Assembly: GCF_900109575.1 (NCBI RefSeq)
Contig: NZ_FOAF01000006.1
Coordinates: 124,001-188,000, forward strand
Source of the DNA: Olivibacter domesticus
Lineage (GTDB): Bacteria > Bacteroidota > Bacteroidia > Sphingobacteriales > Sphingobacteriaceae
DNA length: 64,000 nt
Direction of reading: 5' to 3'
Within the stretch, counting starts at the first letter, position 1. Each line of letters begins with the position of its first letter. The notes under the pieces were generated by a model. That model saw only the letters and a program-made list of their open reading frames with translations, had not been told where the DNA came from and did no database searches. The translations under genes were made by a program, and so were the position numbers. This document shows positions 42,912 to 51,990 of the stretch, piece by piece.

Positions 42912-44084
42912 TTATGATGAACGGGTGATTTTTCTTGTAATGGCTATTACTTCTTGCTCGTTATTGTTTGAAGCCTTAAAGTCGGTTTTCTCTAAACCTA
43001 AAATCTCTTCAAAATGATTTAGGTATTGGTGTACAATCATCTCCCAAGAATATTTGTGTTTAATTTTTCCTTCATTTGCCAAAAGATAATCTTGATGATC
43101 TTTTTTATCTTTCGCAGCTAACAACTTGGCAACGCCTTGATAGTTCTTAAAATAGAAGGCATCTTCGCCCAGGATAGATTTATTAAAGATATTATCATGC
43201 GCACAAATCAACGAATTGGAGGCCATTGCTTCTAATAAAGAGGGATTGGTACCTCCTACGGTATGGCCATGAAAATATAAATTAGCGAAATAGCGTAGGT
43301 TGTTTAATACGGCCATATCGAAGATACCGCCAATAAAACGTATATGGTTATATGCTTTAAACTTGTGTTCTAAGTATTTACCGAAAGGTGTATCGGTTTT
43401 TCCCACCACCAAAAAGGGTTGTTCTCGGCCAGATGCTACCACACCGTCTAATATCATTTCGATATTATTTTCTGGTTCCATCCGGGCAACTAACATATTG
43501 TATTGAAAAGGAAGCACCCGGTAAGTGGCCAGGAAATTCATGTCGGCTTCTCTAAATAAATCTGCCCCGTATGGGATAAAAAGAGAGGGTTTTGAGTATT
43601 TATGTCTTAAATAAGATTGTATACCCACCGAATCGGCAATAAGATGATGGCTGTATTTAACGGCTAGTGTTTCTGCATATTTTAAGAAGCGTTGTACGTG
43701 CTTGTTATACTTCGTACGCTTCCATTCCAGGCCATCCATGTTGGTGGTTACAACGGATGTTTTCATAGGCATTAACCAGCCCCACACGGAGCTACTGGTA
43801 TAACCTAGCTGCAATATGATATCATACTTACGTTTTCTAGCATCCAAAATGCAATTTAGATCATAGATAAACTGACCGGCAGTTCCTATTCTATATTCTA
43901 AATCCCTGCAATGGATAATTTTCACACCGTGCCATTCTTTCCCTTGATAAGGGTGATTATGGGAGTTATAAACGGTAATTTGGTGCCCCTTCTCTACCAG
44001 CCCCTTTGAAAGATAGGCTGCAAATTGCTCAAAGCCTCCATAATAGTTTGGCACGCCCCGTGTACCTAGGATTGCTATATTCAT
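42912..44084 (-). CDS. Glycosyltransferase family 4 with DUF1972 (rhamnosyltransferase-like)
   Basis: 390 aa. The N-terminal DUF1972 domain is clear (NIAILGTRGVPNYYGGFEQF; YDIILQLGYTSSSVWGW; VVTTNMDGLEWKRTKYNKH) and is followed by a GT4 donor domain (YNMLVARMEPENNIEMILDG; FHGHTVGGTNPSLLEAMAS). Family members such as the pneumococcal Cps2T/WchF add rhamnose to a lipid-linked glucose. It is the last gene of locus 2, after a 265-bp gap, and could be separately expressed. With a WcaJ-type starter in the same locus, a role as second-sugar transferase is likely. Confidence 0.85.
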   Translation of the reverse strand: MNIAILGTRGVPNYYGGFEQFAAYLSKGLVEKGHQITVYNSHNHPYQGKEWHGVKIIHCRDLEYRIGTAGQFIYDLNCILDARKRKYDIILQLGYTSSSVWGWLMPMKTSVVTTNMDGLEWKRTKYNKHVQRFLKYAETLAVKYSHHLIADSVGIQSYLRHKYSKPSLFIPYGADLFREADMNFLATYRVLPFQYNMLVARMEPENNIEMILDGVVASGREQPFLVVGKTDTPFGKYLEHKFKAYNHIRFIGGIFDMAVLNNLRYFANLYFHGHTVGGTNPSLLEAMASNSLICAHDNIFNKSILGEDAFYFKNYQGVAKLLAAKDKKDHQDYLLANEGKIKHKYSWEMIVHQYLNHFEEILGLEKTDFKASNNNEQEVIAITRKITRSS

Positions 44085-44349
44085 ATTACATTTTTCTCAA
44101 AACACAAAAACGGGCGTGTCATAAAGTATAAAATTCACAATTTTTCATTAAATCCAAATTTACATTTTCAGTAGCGGCATCAACATCGTATCGAACATCT
44201 ATGTTTATCGCTACTTTAGGCCTACTTACTATAGAACGGCGAATACCCTTAAAATGTTACAAATGTAATAATTATTTGTTTTATTTAATTGATTGAACAT
44301 ATAAAATCAAATTGTTATTTTGAGATAATTAACGTAAAAAATAGATACT

Positions 44350-45420
44350 TTATCTTTTCTTAATCGCCTTTTTTACGCCGTCCAACGGTCTAAAGCCATT
44401 TTTACCTGGTGTTAACCAAGCGCCTTCCCCGATTTCATTCCAAGCATATAGCAAGGCAACACCATCAACGGATGATCTTGGATTTTTTTTGAGCCACCTT
44501 ATACAGCCCTCTACAGATCGTTTTACAGACTCCACAGAGAAATCTTTATAAAAGGGGGCGGTAGCATAGCTGTTGGCACTGTTTGCCCAAGGTCGGGGGT
44601 CCCATCCCAGTGTCGATACCGGGATATATTTTACCGATGTGTTTTTAGGAAAGCTGTTCCAAAACTGCTCTTCTTTTTGTTGAAGCGCGCTAATCGGAAT
44701 TTCCCTTGTTCCTGCATTCAATGCCAGTGTATGATAGTTATAACCCGTTACGATATCGAAACCGGTTTCTGCCGCTAAGGCCGCATTGGTTGGCAATGCA
44801 CATAACGCAATGGAAACACCGGGAAGGCCGGCCTTTTTTGCTGCAGCGCGTAACTCATCCATCGCTTGTTTTAGTCGCTCTTTGGTTTCGAAATGTTTGA
44901 TTAATGAGGCATATTCGTAAAATATGAGCAGCGGTTTACCTGCAACGCGAAGATAGGAAGGGTCTTTAAAATAGGAAATCCAAATAGGGATTAGATCTGG
45001 CCAATCTTTAGGACCAATTTCCGAGTATTGATGATTGGTAACGGTTAAGCAAAAATCCAATTTCTTTTTCTGCGATGAACGTAAATAATAGTTGAACGCA
45101 TTATTTAACGGTTCTTTTTGATATTTATCTTTACCATGGTAAAACCAGCAAAAGCTAAAAAATGATAAACCTGCATTGGCCGCTTCATTGATTTGCTCAT
45201 CAATAGATTTTTGTGAGCTGTTGAGCCAACCCCATACCGGTTCGCGATCAGCAAACTCCGTTTTCAACGCGTTTGTAATATGATTGCTATAGGTACCTGT
45301 CCAACCATCAAAATAATAGGCACCAATTTGCACTTTCTTTTGTGCCGAGCAAGAAATGCTGAAGCTAATACTAAAGAATGCTAATACAAAGAAGCTTCGT
45401 TTTAATAGACTGAAATCCAT
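44350..45420 (-). CDS. Exported GH99-like (WbsX-type) lipoprotein
   Basis: 356 aa. A signal peptide with lipobox (FFSISFSISC, Cys about residue 24) leads to a GH99/WbsX-like TIM-barrel domain: GAYYFDGWTG, FSFCWFYHGKDKYQ, LDFCLTVTNHQYSE, KPLLIFYEYASL, VTGYNYHTLA and ALLYAWNEIGEGAWLTP. Cytoplasmic WbsX-type domains occur in glycan loci with glycosyltransferase-like roles, but this one is exported, so a lipid-anchored endo-glycosidase acting on the nascent polymer is more likely. The E in WNEIGEGAW is a plausible catalytic residue. Substrate unknown. Confidence 0.8.
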   Translation of the reverse strand: MDFSLLKRSFFVLAFFSISFSISCSAQKKVQIGAYYFDGWTGTYSNHITNALKTEFADREPVWGWLNSSQKSIDEQINEAANAGLSFFSFCWFYHGKDKYQKEPLNNAFNYYLRSSQKKKLDFCLTVTNHQYSEIGPKDWPDLIPIWISYFKDPSYLRVAGKPLLIFYEYASLIKHFETKERLKQAMDELRAAAKKAGLPGVSIALCALPTNAALAAETGFDIVTGYNYHTLALNAGTREIPISALQQKEEQFWNSFPKNTSVKYIPVSTLGWDPRPWANSANSYATAPFYKDFSVESVKRSVEGCIRWLKKNPRSSVDGVALLYAWNEIGEGAWLTPGKNGFRPLDGVKKAIKKR

Positions 45421-45487
45421 ACGCTGTAAATTTTTAATATGTAATAGGAAGAACTCAATGGGGTATCATTCCCAATAACCATATACA

Positions 45488-46156
45488 TTATTCTCGCATC
45501 TTAATTACTTTAGCCGGCACGCCTCCTACAATCGAATACGGAGGAACATCTTTGGTTACTACACTACCCGCCGAAATTACACTTCCTTTCCCAACGGTTA
45601 CACCCGCCAATATAACGCTATTGGAAGCGATCCAGCAATCGTCTTCGATCTTCACAAATTCCCGTGTGACGCCCTGCTCTTTCATGGGTATATTAATATC
45701 TGCAAAATTATGATTTTCTGAATAGATACTTACCCGTGGAGAAATCATGACATTATTGCCAATTTCAATATAACCGGAGCACCCGATATAGGCATAAGAG
45801 CCAATATTGGAATTATCGCCCACCTTCAATCCTTCGCCAATTTCTCCTCCTCCATAAAAATTAGTGGGCCGAATCAAGGCGTACCGACCTATTGAAACGC
45901 GATCGCCCAACACAATGCCTCTTTTCGATAAACAATTAATCTCACAATAGTCTTCTGCGATAAATTCCTTGCCTACACTTAAATAATGGGGCTGCCTAAT
46001 GACGGTGTTTTTGCCTACTAAGAGTAAAAGACCTTTCGATTGTTTAAAGAATAGTCGTTTAACGATCCCTCTAATCAATAAGGGTATTAACCAAAGAAAC
46101 GTTGAAATAAGCGATCTTTTATCCCAATGCTCGAATCTTTTTTTTGTATCGTTCAT
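45488..46156 (-). CDS. Hexapeptide-repeat acyltransferase
   Basis: 222 aa. The left-handed beta-helix is preceded by a basic hydrophobic N-terminus (about 1-40, [20 protein letters not shown]), which may attach it to the membrane. It has [16 protein letters not shown]-like coils, the active-site region [20 protein letters not shown] (His in NHNF), [19 protein letters not shown] and the C-terminal [15 protein letters not shown]. It probably O-acetylates a lipid-linked sugar of locus 2. It lies 15 bp after the SGNH hydrolase gene, which may remove the same kind of group in the periplasm. Confidence 0.85.
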   Translation of the reverse strand: MNDTKKRFEHWDKRSLISTFLWLIPLLIRGIVKRLFFKQSKGLLLLVGKNTVIRQPHYLSVGKEFIAEDYCEINCLSKRGIVLGDRVSIGRYALIRPTNFYGGGEIGEGLKVGDNSNIGSYAYIGCSGYIEIGNNVMISPRVSIYSENHNFADINIPMKEQGVTREFVKIEDDCWIASNSVILAGVTVGKGSVISAGSVVTKDVPPYSIVGGVPAKVIKMRE

Positions 46157-46171
46157 TCAAATGATGCTAAT

Positions 46172-46846
46172 TTAATACCGAGCAACTGCTTTCCATATCT
46201 CATCGGCAATCAGCCGCATGCCCTTATCCGAAGGATGCATTCCTACTGATTGATTTGTGAACAAGGCCGCAGCTGTTGCTCCCTTTTTTGAGGACAGCCC
46301 GGAAAGGTTAACGACCTTCCAGCGTGCTGTGGCCCCAGTTTTTTTGATAATGTCTGAAACTGCTCTATTTTCCCAGAAAGTAGTGGTAATACAGACTCTG
46401 ACAGCTTTACCCTGGCTAACATAGCTTACCAATGATTTTAGTCCCTTTTCTAAGGATTGTGTTGAAAGCATACCCGTTGGTACATTCTCTCCAAGCCTAA
46501 CAATAATCAAGTCGGGTGCAAATCCATCTATTACTTTGCTTAATGATGCTTTGTCGAAATCCCAGTATTTCTGTTCAAAGGTACTGGCAATATTGGCATA
46601 TTTTACCTGTACATTTTTATTTTTGGTTTTAAATTTGGCCTCCAACAAGTGTACAAAATCATTTTCTTCCTTGCTTGCAGCCATTCCCCAATTGCCCTTC
46701 CATCCAATATCTGGAGCTGGGCCATGAGCAGTAATGCTGTTCCCTAAGATTAAGACTTTTTCAACTGCTTTTACTTGACAAGCGGAAATCGTTATCGCGA
46801 ATAGGGTAACTAAGAGTAGAAATCTTCTTCTTATAATTTCGAACAT
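46172..46846 (-). CDS. Exported SGNH-type hydrolase/esterase
   Basis: 224 aa. A signal peptide (FLLLVTLFAITISAC; possible lipobox at Cys23) precedes an SGNH fold with block I VLILGNSITAHG (Ser37), a glycine/asparagine region GWKGNWGMA, block III RLGENVP (Asn121) and block V GMHPSDKG (His204). The Asp that normally sits three residues before the His is Val201, so it may use a Ser-His dyad. It is probably a periplasmic or lipid-anchored esterase that removes acyl groups from the polymer; the neighbouring acyltransferase supports this. The role is inferred. Confidence 0.75.
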   Translation of the reverse strand: MFEIIRRRFLLLVTLFAITISACQVKAVEKVLILGNSITAHGPAPDIGWKGNWGMAASKEENDFVHLLEAKFKTKNKNVQVKYANIASTFEQKYWDFDKASLSKVIDGFAPDLIIVRLGENVPTGMLSTQSLEKGLKSLVSYVSQGKAVRVCITTTFWENRAVSDIIKKTGATARWKVVNLSGLSSKKGATAAALFTNQSVGMHPSDKGMRLIADEIWKAVARY

Positions 46847-46918
46847 AATTGAATCATAAATTTAATTACTTAACAGAAATTTATTCCCTGATTATACAGG
46901 CAAAGATAATATAAATTG

Positions 46919-48055
46919 CTAACTTATTAATAATGATTGTGCTGGAGCCTTCGAGCTAGTTAAGCTGCTTTTGGACATATAAAGCAAATATGCCAGCATA
47001 ATATAAAAAGAATTGGACACAAACTCTTGTGTAAAATAGGTTGAAAACAGCATGTAAAAAACAAGTGTGATGGCGATGTAAAATTGTCCTTTCTTGAGAT
47101 CATAAAACACCATACTCAACACCAGAACGATGTATAAAAATAAACCAATGAAACCGTATCCATGTAAAATGAAAGCATAACCGTTTTCGATATCCAAGCG
47201 ATGCGTCCAGGTAGTCTGGTTGGCAATTTCTGTGCTGACAAACACCGAGCCTTTACCAAACAAATAAACAGGGATAGAGCCGCTTTCCCAAAACGACATC
47301 GTAAAGCCTTCTAAGAGCTCATTTCGAGCATCTAATGTAGAGAAGTTAAAGAAGAAGAAAACGAGTTCTTGAAAAAAGACGATGATAAATGCCAAGGTGG
47401 CAATGGAAAAAATAGAAATGGCTACCCGATCTTTAAAGCATGCGATTAGGAGATAAAACAAAAATGTCGACCTATTTAACGTAGCAACCATCGCTAAGAA
47501 GGTGATAAAATAAAAGAATCGATGCATTCCACTCTTCAGCTCTCCCCGCTCCTTTCTATTAAAGTAAATCATCATCCATAAAATACAATAGGTACCAAAT
47601 GTTTGTTGGGTAGGCGTGAAACCTAAAGCGGCTTTGACGAACGGCATTCCCTTGGAGGCCATGGAGGTTACAAATGTATTGGGAATAAAATAGGAACTGA
47701 CATAGACGATAAGACCGAGTATGCTATGCAAAATCAATGCATTGTACAGCCCCTCCTCTAGCTTTCTTTTCTTTTTGATAGTGGCTACAAAAAAAATGCC
47801 TACAATGGGAAAATAAAGCATGGGATCAAAAATTTCATTGAAAACACTACCCAGGATACTGATGCTCAATATGGCACCACATATCAGTAAATATCTCCAC
47901 TGTATAAAGGGTTTGTAGAAGCCCGCTAAGCTGATATAGGTTACGAATACGATTAAAACTAATTTATCGATAGGTAACGGAAATAGGGTGTTTGCTGTTA
48001 ACAAAAACAAAAACACTGTTATCAGAATTTCGCTAGTCCTGCTTCTTTTATTCAT
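46919..48055 (-). CDS. wzy: Wzy-like polysaccharide polymerase (locus 2)
   Basis: 378 aa with about ten hydrophobic segments and a periplasmic loop near residues 240-285 (NFSTLDARNELLEGFTMSFW; GKGSVFVSTEIANQTTWTHR). The topology matches O-antigen/capsule polymerases of the Wzy/WaaL group. The locus has its own flippase and chain-length protein, so polymerase is the natural reading. Sequence similarity in this class is low, and the call rests on topology and context. The C-terminus is serine-rich and short. Confidence 0.75.
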   Translation of the reverse strand: MNKRSRTSEILITVFLFLLTANTLFPLPIDKLVLIVFVTYISLAGFYKPFIQWRYLLICGAILSISILGSVFNEIFDPMLYFPIVGIFFVATIKKKRKLEEGLYNALILHSILGLIVYVSSYFIPNTFVTSMASKGMPFVKAALGFTPTQQTFGTYCILWMMIYFNRKERGELKSGMHRFFYFITFLAMVATLNRSTFLFYLLIACFKDRVAISIFSIATLAFIIVFFQELVFFFFNFSTLDARNELLEGFTMSFWESGSIPVYLFGKGSVFVSTEIANQTTWTHRLDIENGYAFILHGYGFIGLFLYIVLVLSMVFYDLKKGQFYIAITLVFYMLFSTYFTQEFVSNSFYIMLAYLLYMSKSSLTSSKAPAQSLLIS

Positions 48056-48085
48056 AATAGGATTAGAATGACCACCAGGTGTACA

Positions 48086-49225
48086 CTACACCACATGATC
48101 ACCAAAAAAGGAATTAATTTTTCTTTGATAGTGTATTTTTAAGAAATGTTCCTCAAACCGCTTCAAACCATTTTGTCCCATTTGTTGCCTTAAATTTTGA
48201 TCATTGATTAATGCTGTCAAATTATTAGCAAAGGAAGTGACATTTCCCGATGAAATCAAATAACCGGTTACTTTATCTACGATCGCTTCTGCTGCACCGC
48301 CATTATTGGTTGCTATTACTGGTTTTGCAACACGCATGGCCTCTAAAACGGTTGTTGGAAAAGGATCTTTCATAATGGAAGGAACGACTAAGATATCACT
48401 CTCCTGCTGCCAACTGGTTACATCGGGGATAAACGCTACGTATGATATATGTGGCTGGTATATATGCGTAGCGATATCCTGCTGCAATTTTTCTACAAAA
48501 TGGTCACCTCCAGGTGCTGCTCCTCCAATGATATAGAAATGACATTTCGCCGCTGTCTGCTGATCCAGCAAATTGATTGCATCTAAGAAAAACCATATAC
48601 CCTTTTCGGGCTTTATTCTACCGATCAGTGTAATTTTAATTTTTGCGTCATGCTGGACGGCTAAATTTGGTGAAACAGATGGGATTCCATTTCTTATAAC
48701 AGTAACCTTCTCATTGACCGTTTTTTCTGGAACAAATACGGCCAAGTTATCTTTAACGGCATTTGACACAGCAATTACCCGATCTGCCCACCGTAAACTG
48801 AGTTTATTAATGAGTATGGCGGCAATTTTCGGGCTTTCAATAATTTCATGTACATGGGTTACGCTCTTTAACTTTAAGCTCCTACACATTCTCAGGCATA
48901 GAAAACAGGCTAAAGTATTAATATAAGCTAGTTCGATATGATGTTGCTTAATTATATTTTTTAGGCTTCTATACGAGGATAGATAGTTTCTTAAAGATGT
49001 GAAAATACCCGTCAGCGTAAACATTTTTCTGGACACTGTTGGTAATCGTTCTAAAACAATAACCTCAATAGTGGGTATCAACTCTTGTATATAGCTATTG
49101 AATGGACCGGTGCTGGGAAGGACCAACACAAGTTGGTTTTTAACGGCTAATATTTCTAATGTTTCGGCTAGAATTCTATTCGCACCATATAAATCTGAAC
49201 TACCATTTATTACTAATATGCGCAT
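48086..49225 (-). CDS. Glycosyltransferase family 4
   Basis: 379 aa with a GT-B fold. The N-terminal LVINGSSDLYGANRILAETL is characteristic of bacterial GT4 enzymes, and the donor site is IKITLIGRIKPEKGIWFFLD, LVVPSIMKDPFPTTVLEAMR with the EX7E glutamates, and PVIATNNGGAAEAI. It is cytoplasmic, with no membrane segment. It is a repeat-unit transferase of locus 2 lying 15 bp after a second GT-B-like gene; donor unknown. Confidence 0.88.
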   Translation of the reverse strand: MRILVINGSSDLYGANRILAETLEILAVKNQLVLVLPSTGPFNSYIQELIPTIEVIVLERLPTVSRKMFTLTGIFTSLRNYLSSYRSLKNIIKQHHIELAYINTLACFLCLRMCRSLKLKSVTHVHEIIESPKIAAILINKLSLRWADRVIAVSNAVKDNLAVFVPEKTVNEKVTVIRNGIPSVSPNLAVQHDAKIKITLIGRIKPEKGIWFFLDAINLLDQQTAAKCHFYIIGGAAPGGDHFVEKLQQDIATHIYQPHISYVAFIPDVTSWQQESDILVVPSIMKDPFPTTVLEAMRVAKPVIATNNGGAAEAIVDKVTGYLISSGNVTSFANNLTALINDQNLRQQMGQNGLKRFEEHFLKIHYQRKINSFFGDHVV

Positions 49226-49240
49226 GTCTTTGTTTAAAAA

Positions 49241-50215
49241 TTACCCAAAAAGGGTATCCAACCAATTGTCTAATCTCAGATAGTCCAAGTTTTTAGCATC
49301 ATGATAGGTCGTTTGAAAAAAATCTTCCGGAATGGCTAGCTGTTTCCAATCCGCGACGTGAATTTGTTTAGGATCGTAAAAAGCTTCATTTTTAATCTTC
49401 TCGTTGGTGGTCAGCAATTTCTTGCCCGCTCCTAAAGCTTCTATTACCCGCATGGAAAGTCCTGCTTGATTTACGTTGCTAAAATCTACGATAACGGTAC
49501 TTTTTCTATACAGGGCCAACACCTCTTGGTATGACAAAGAATGAAAAGAGCAAAGATTTAAATCGATCGCTTTCCCTTTCATCTTTTGGGTATAATAGTG
49601 CAATTTCTCCAAATAAATATGGTATTTTAGAGATAGCTTGTTTGCCTCTGCATAGATGATTAATTTTTTTAGCCCTTCATACCGCTCTGGCAAAAACATG
49701 CCTAACACCAATAAATCATACTGCTCTTCTTCCCTTATATTTCTCAGATCGGCCACCACTTTCGTATAAAATAAGGGTAAATAGTTTAACCCATATGCTT
49801 GGCTATCTGTTGGGTCAAAAGTTGCTACTTTATCAAATACAGGTAATAAATTTTCGTAGTGCATTCTTTTCATAGAATCCCACTGGTAAAGAATGCATTT
49901 AATGCCCGGGTTCAGCTCCTTTATTCGCGCAACAAATGCTGGTGGAAACAGCTCCCCTTTTATTAATAAAAAATAGTCATAGTGGTTATCTTTATAATCT
50001 TCCAATAAACGAAAATAGTATCGATCTTGATAGCCTTGATATGCTTTACGACCGAGTCTTTTGTAGAACTTTGACCGGACCGTATAGTCCCGTTCGGGCA
50101 AAAAATCAACAATGGCTCCTTTATGTTCTAATTCTCGTATGATCTCTTGGTGATAGTGATAAAATATAGGACCAATAAACAATATCCGCTTTTCTTTTAA
50201 ATGATGAGTTGACAT
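49241..50215 (-). CDS. Putative glycosyltransferase, CgeB-like GT-B fold
   Basis: 324 aa. The N-terminal RILFIGPIFYHYHQEIIREL and YDYFLLIKGELFPPAFVARI, with LYQWDSMKRM and KVATFDPTDSQAYGL, resemble CgeB-type GT-B proteins. The C-terminal VDFSNVNQAGLSMRVIEALG and KKLLTTNEKIK look like the donor end. It is smaller than normal GT4 enzymes and lacks a clear EX7E motif. Context inside locus 2 between an SDR epimerase and a GT4 gene supports a transferase role. I am not certain of the family. Confidence 0.6.
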   Translation of the reverse strand: MSTHHLKEKRILFIGPIFYHYHQEIIRELEHKGAIVDFLPERDYTVRSKFYKRLGRKAYQGYQDRYYFRLLEDYKDNHYDYFLLIKGELFPPAFVARIKELNPGIKCILYQWDSMKRMHYENLLPVFDKVATFDPTDSQAYGLNYLPLFYTKVVADLRNIREEEQYDLLVLGMFLPERYEGLKKLIIYAEANKLSLKYHIYLEKLHYYTQKMKGKAIDLNLCSFHSLSYQEVLALYRKSTVIVDFSNVNQAGLSMRVIEALGAGKKLLTTNEKIKNEAFYDPKQIHVADWKQLAIPEDFFQTTYHDAKNLDYLRLDNWLDTLFG

Positions 50216-50233
50216 GGATAAAGTGTTAAGGGG

Positions 50234-51370
50234 CTATTTAAGTAATCCTTTTGCTCTCATTTCATTGATGGATGCTTCATAGGAATTCTCCATTATAGAC
50301 TGTGTGATGACCCATTGGCAAAACTTCCGCAATCCTTCTTCAAAAGGATATAATGGTTTATATGCTAGCAACGTATTAATCTTACTCAGATCGGCATAGT
50401 TATGGCGAATATCACCTAGGCGGAAATTACCGGAGATATTTAATGGTACGTCTATATGATAATTTTCAATGAGCAACTTGGCGATGGTCAGTACATCTGT
50501 AGACACTCCTGTCCCCACATTAAATACTTGCCCATTGGCTTCTTCTTTTTCTAATCCCAATAACGTTGCCTGCACAACATCATCAATGTAAACAAAATCA
50601 CGGCTTTCTTTTCCATCCTCAAAAATATTAATGGCCTTATGACTTCTGATGAGGGTAGAAAATATGGACAATATACCAGTATATGGATTCTGAAGTGATT
50701 GCCCTGGGCCGTAAACATTTTGATATCGGTAGGCAACTGGCTCAATACCAATAGTAGGGCATACCGTCATAATCATTTGTTCTTGATTTTGCTTGGTAAT
50801 ACCGTATACGGACGATGGGTGGATTTTGGAACTTTCATCCGTTGCCTGTAAACTTAAGGGATTGCCTTCTTCATCCAAAAGATCGAATTGGCCATTACTC
50901 ATTTGTTCAGCAGCGCGATGATGGGGATATACGATTTCACCTTTTTTGTTGAGGTATTTTCCTTCACCGTAAATGGAGCGAGAAGACGCAATGATGACCT
51001 TCTGCACCTGATGGGTTTTGCTATTGGCTAATATATCCAACATTAATGCCGTTCCTCCAATATTCACATCTGAATAGCGTGCAATCTGATACATCGATTG
51101 CCCCGTACCGGTCTCAGCTGCTAAATGAATGATAGCATCCTGATTGATTAAGGCCTTTTCCCAATCGGCTTTTTCGGTGACAGATCCTTCTATAAAATGT
51201 ACCTTATCTTTTATAGACAAATACAAATAAGATTGTTCTTTTGCCTTCTCACCATGAATTTGTGGAGACAGGTTATCCAAAATAGTAACCGTATATCCTC
51301 GCTTTAATAATGTTAGCGCTAAATTCGATCCAATAAATCCTGCTCCTCCGGTTATTAAAATGTTTTTCAT
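50234..51370 (-). CDS. NAD-dependent nucleotide-sugar epimerase (dTDP-L-rhamnose 4-epimerase-like SDR)
   Basis: 378 aa, extended SDR. Features are NILITGGAGFIGSNLALTLL, IHLAAETGTGQSMYQIARYS, VIIASSRSIYGEGKY, the catalytic SSVYGITKQNQEQM (Tyr-x3-Lys) and RYQNVYGPGQSLQNPYTGIL. An insertion after SIYGEGKY (KGEIVYPHHRAAEQMSNGQF) is typical of the WbiB/Tll-type epimerases that make 6-deoxy-L-talose from dTDP-rhamnose. Other substrates such as UDP-GlcA cannot be excluded. The dTDP-rhamnose genes are not in the window. Confidence 0.8.
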   Translation of the reverse strand: MKNILITGGAGFIGSNLALTLLKRGYTVTILDNLSPQIHGEKAKEQSYLYLSIKDKVHFIEGSVTEKADWEKALINQDAIIHLAAETGTGQSMYQIARYSDVNIGGTALMLDILANSKTHQVQKVIIASSRSIYGEGKYLNKKGEIVYPHHRAAEQMSNGQFDLLDEEGNPLSLQATDESSKIHPSSVYGITKQNQEQMIMTVCPTIGIEPVAYRYQNVYGPGQSLQNPYTGILSIFSTLIRSHKAINIFEDGKESRDFVYIDDVVQATLLGLEKEEANGQVFNVGTGVSTDVLTIAKLLIENYHIDVPLNISGNFRLGDIRHNYADLSKINTLLAYKPLYPFEEGLRKFCQWVITQSIMENSYEASINEMRAKGLLK

Positions 51371-51396
51371 GTTCTATTTAAACTTACTTACGATGA

Positions 51397-51990
51397 CTAA
51401 ATGAAATTTCCATTACTATCAGTTCGGCGCCATTGCGCTTCTTGCATGCAATAGCGTTTTATGATCTTTGCTGGTGCACCCACCGCAACACAGTAATCGG
51501 GAATATCTTTGGTGACAACACTGTTGGCACCTATAACACATCCTCGCCCAATGGAAGCACCTATAACGCATACATGCTCACCAAGCCAGCTCCCATCACC
51601 AATATGCATGGATCGTAGTTGTTTGATGGGCTGATCTATTATGGCCATATGTATGGATTCATAGCTGTGTAGATTATCTGCTATGTATACTTTATCTGCC
51701 GTGAGTACCTGACTACCAAACGTGATTTGCCCAGTGGCATAGATGTGATTAAAATTGCCAATATGGGTGCCATCACCGATAGTTAAGGATGCTTTTTCTC
51801 CGGTTAATGAATTGGCAGCAAGCCATGTTTTGTATCCTACCCTAACTCGACTACCGATAAACATACGCGAAGTTCCATCCAGCTGCAGGGGTGAACGGAT
51901 GTAGGCCCTGTTTCCTAATTTTCCAAACCTAAGCTTGTAGACCGGAAAAATAAACAGGTAATAGAACAGTCGACTGAATTTACTTATCAT
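51397..51990 (-). CDS. Hexapeptide-repeat acyltransferase
   Basis: 197 aa. The N-terminal basic hydrophobic helix (FSRLFYYLFIFPVYKLRFGK) is followed by the left-handed beta-helix with FIGSRVRVGYKTWLAANSLT, VYIADNLHSYESIHMAI (possible active-site His), SWLGEHVCVIGASIGRGCVI and YCVAVGAPAKIIKRYC. It probably acetylates a sugar of the locus 2 unit at the membrane. It overlaps the GT2 gene by 11 nt. Acceptor unknown. Confidence 0.83.
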   Translation of the reverse strand: MISKFSRLFYYLFIFPVYKLRFGKLGNRAYIRSPLQLDGTSRMFIGSRVRVGYKTWLAANSLTGEKASLTIGDGTHIGNFNHIYATGQITFGSQVLTADKVYIADNLHSYESIHMAIIDQPIKQLRSMHIGDGSWLGEHVCVIGASIGRGCVIGANSVVTKDIPDYCVAVGAPAKIIKRYCMQEAQWRRTDSNGNFI

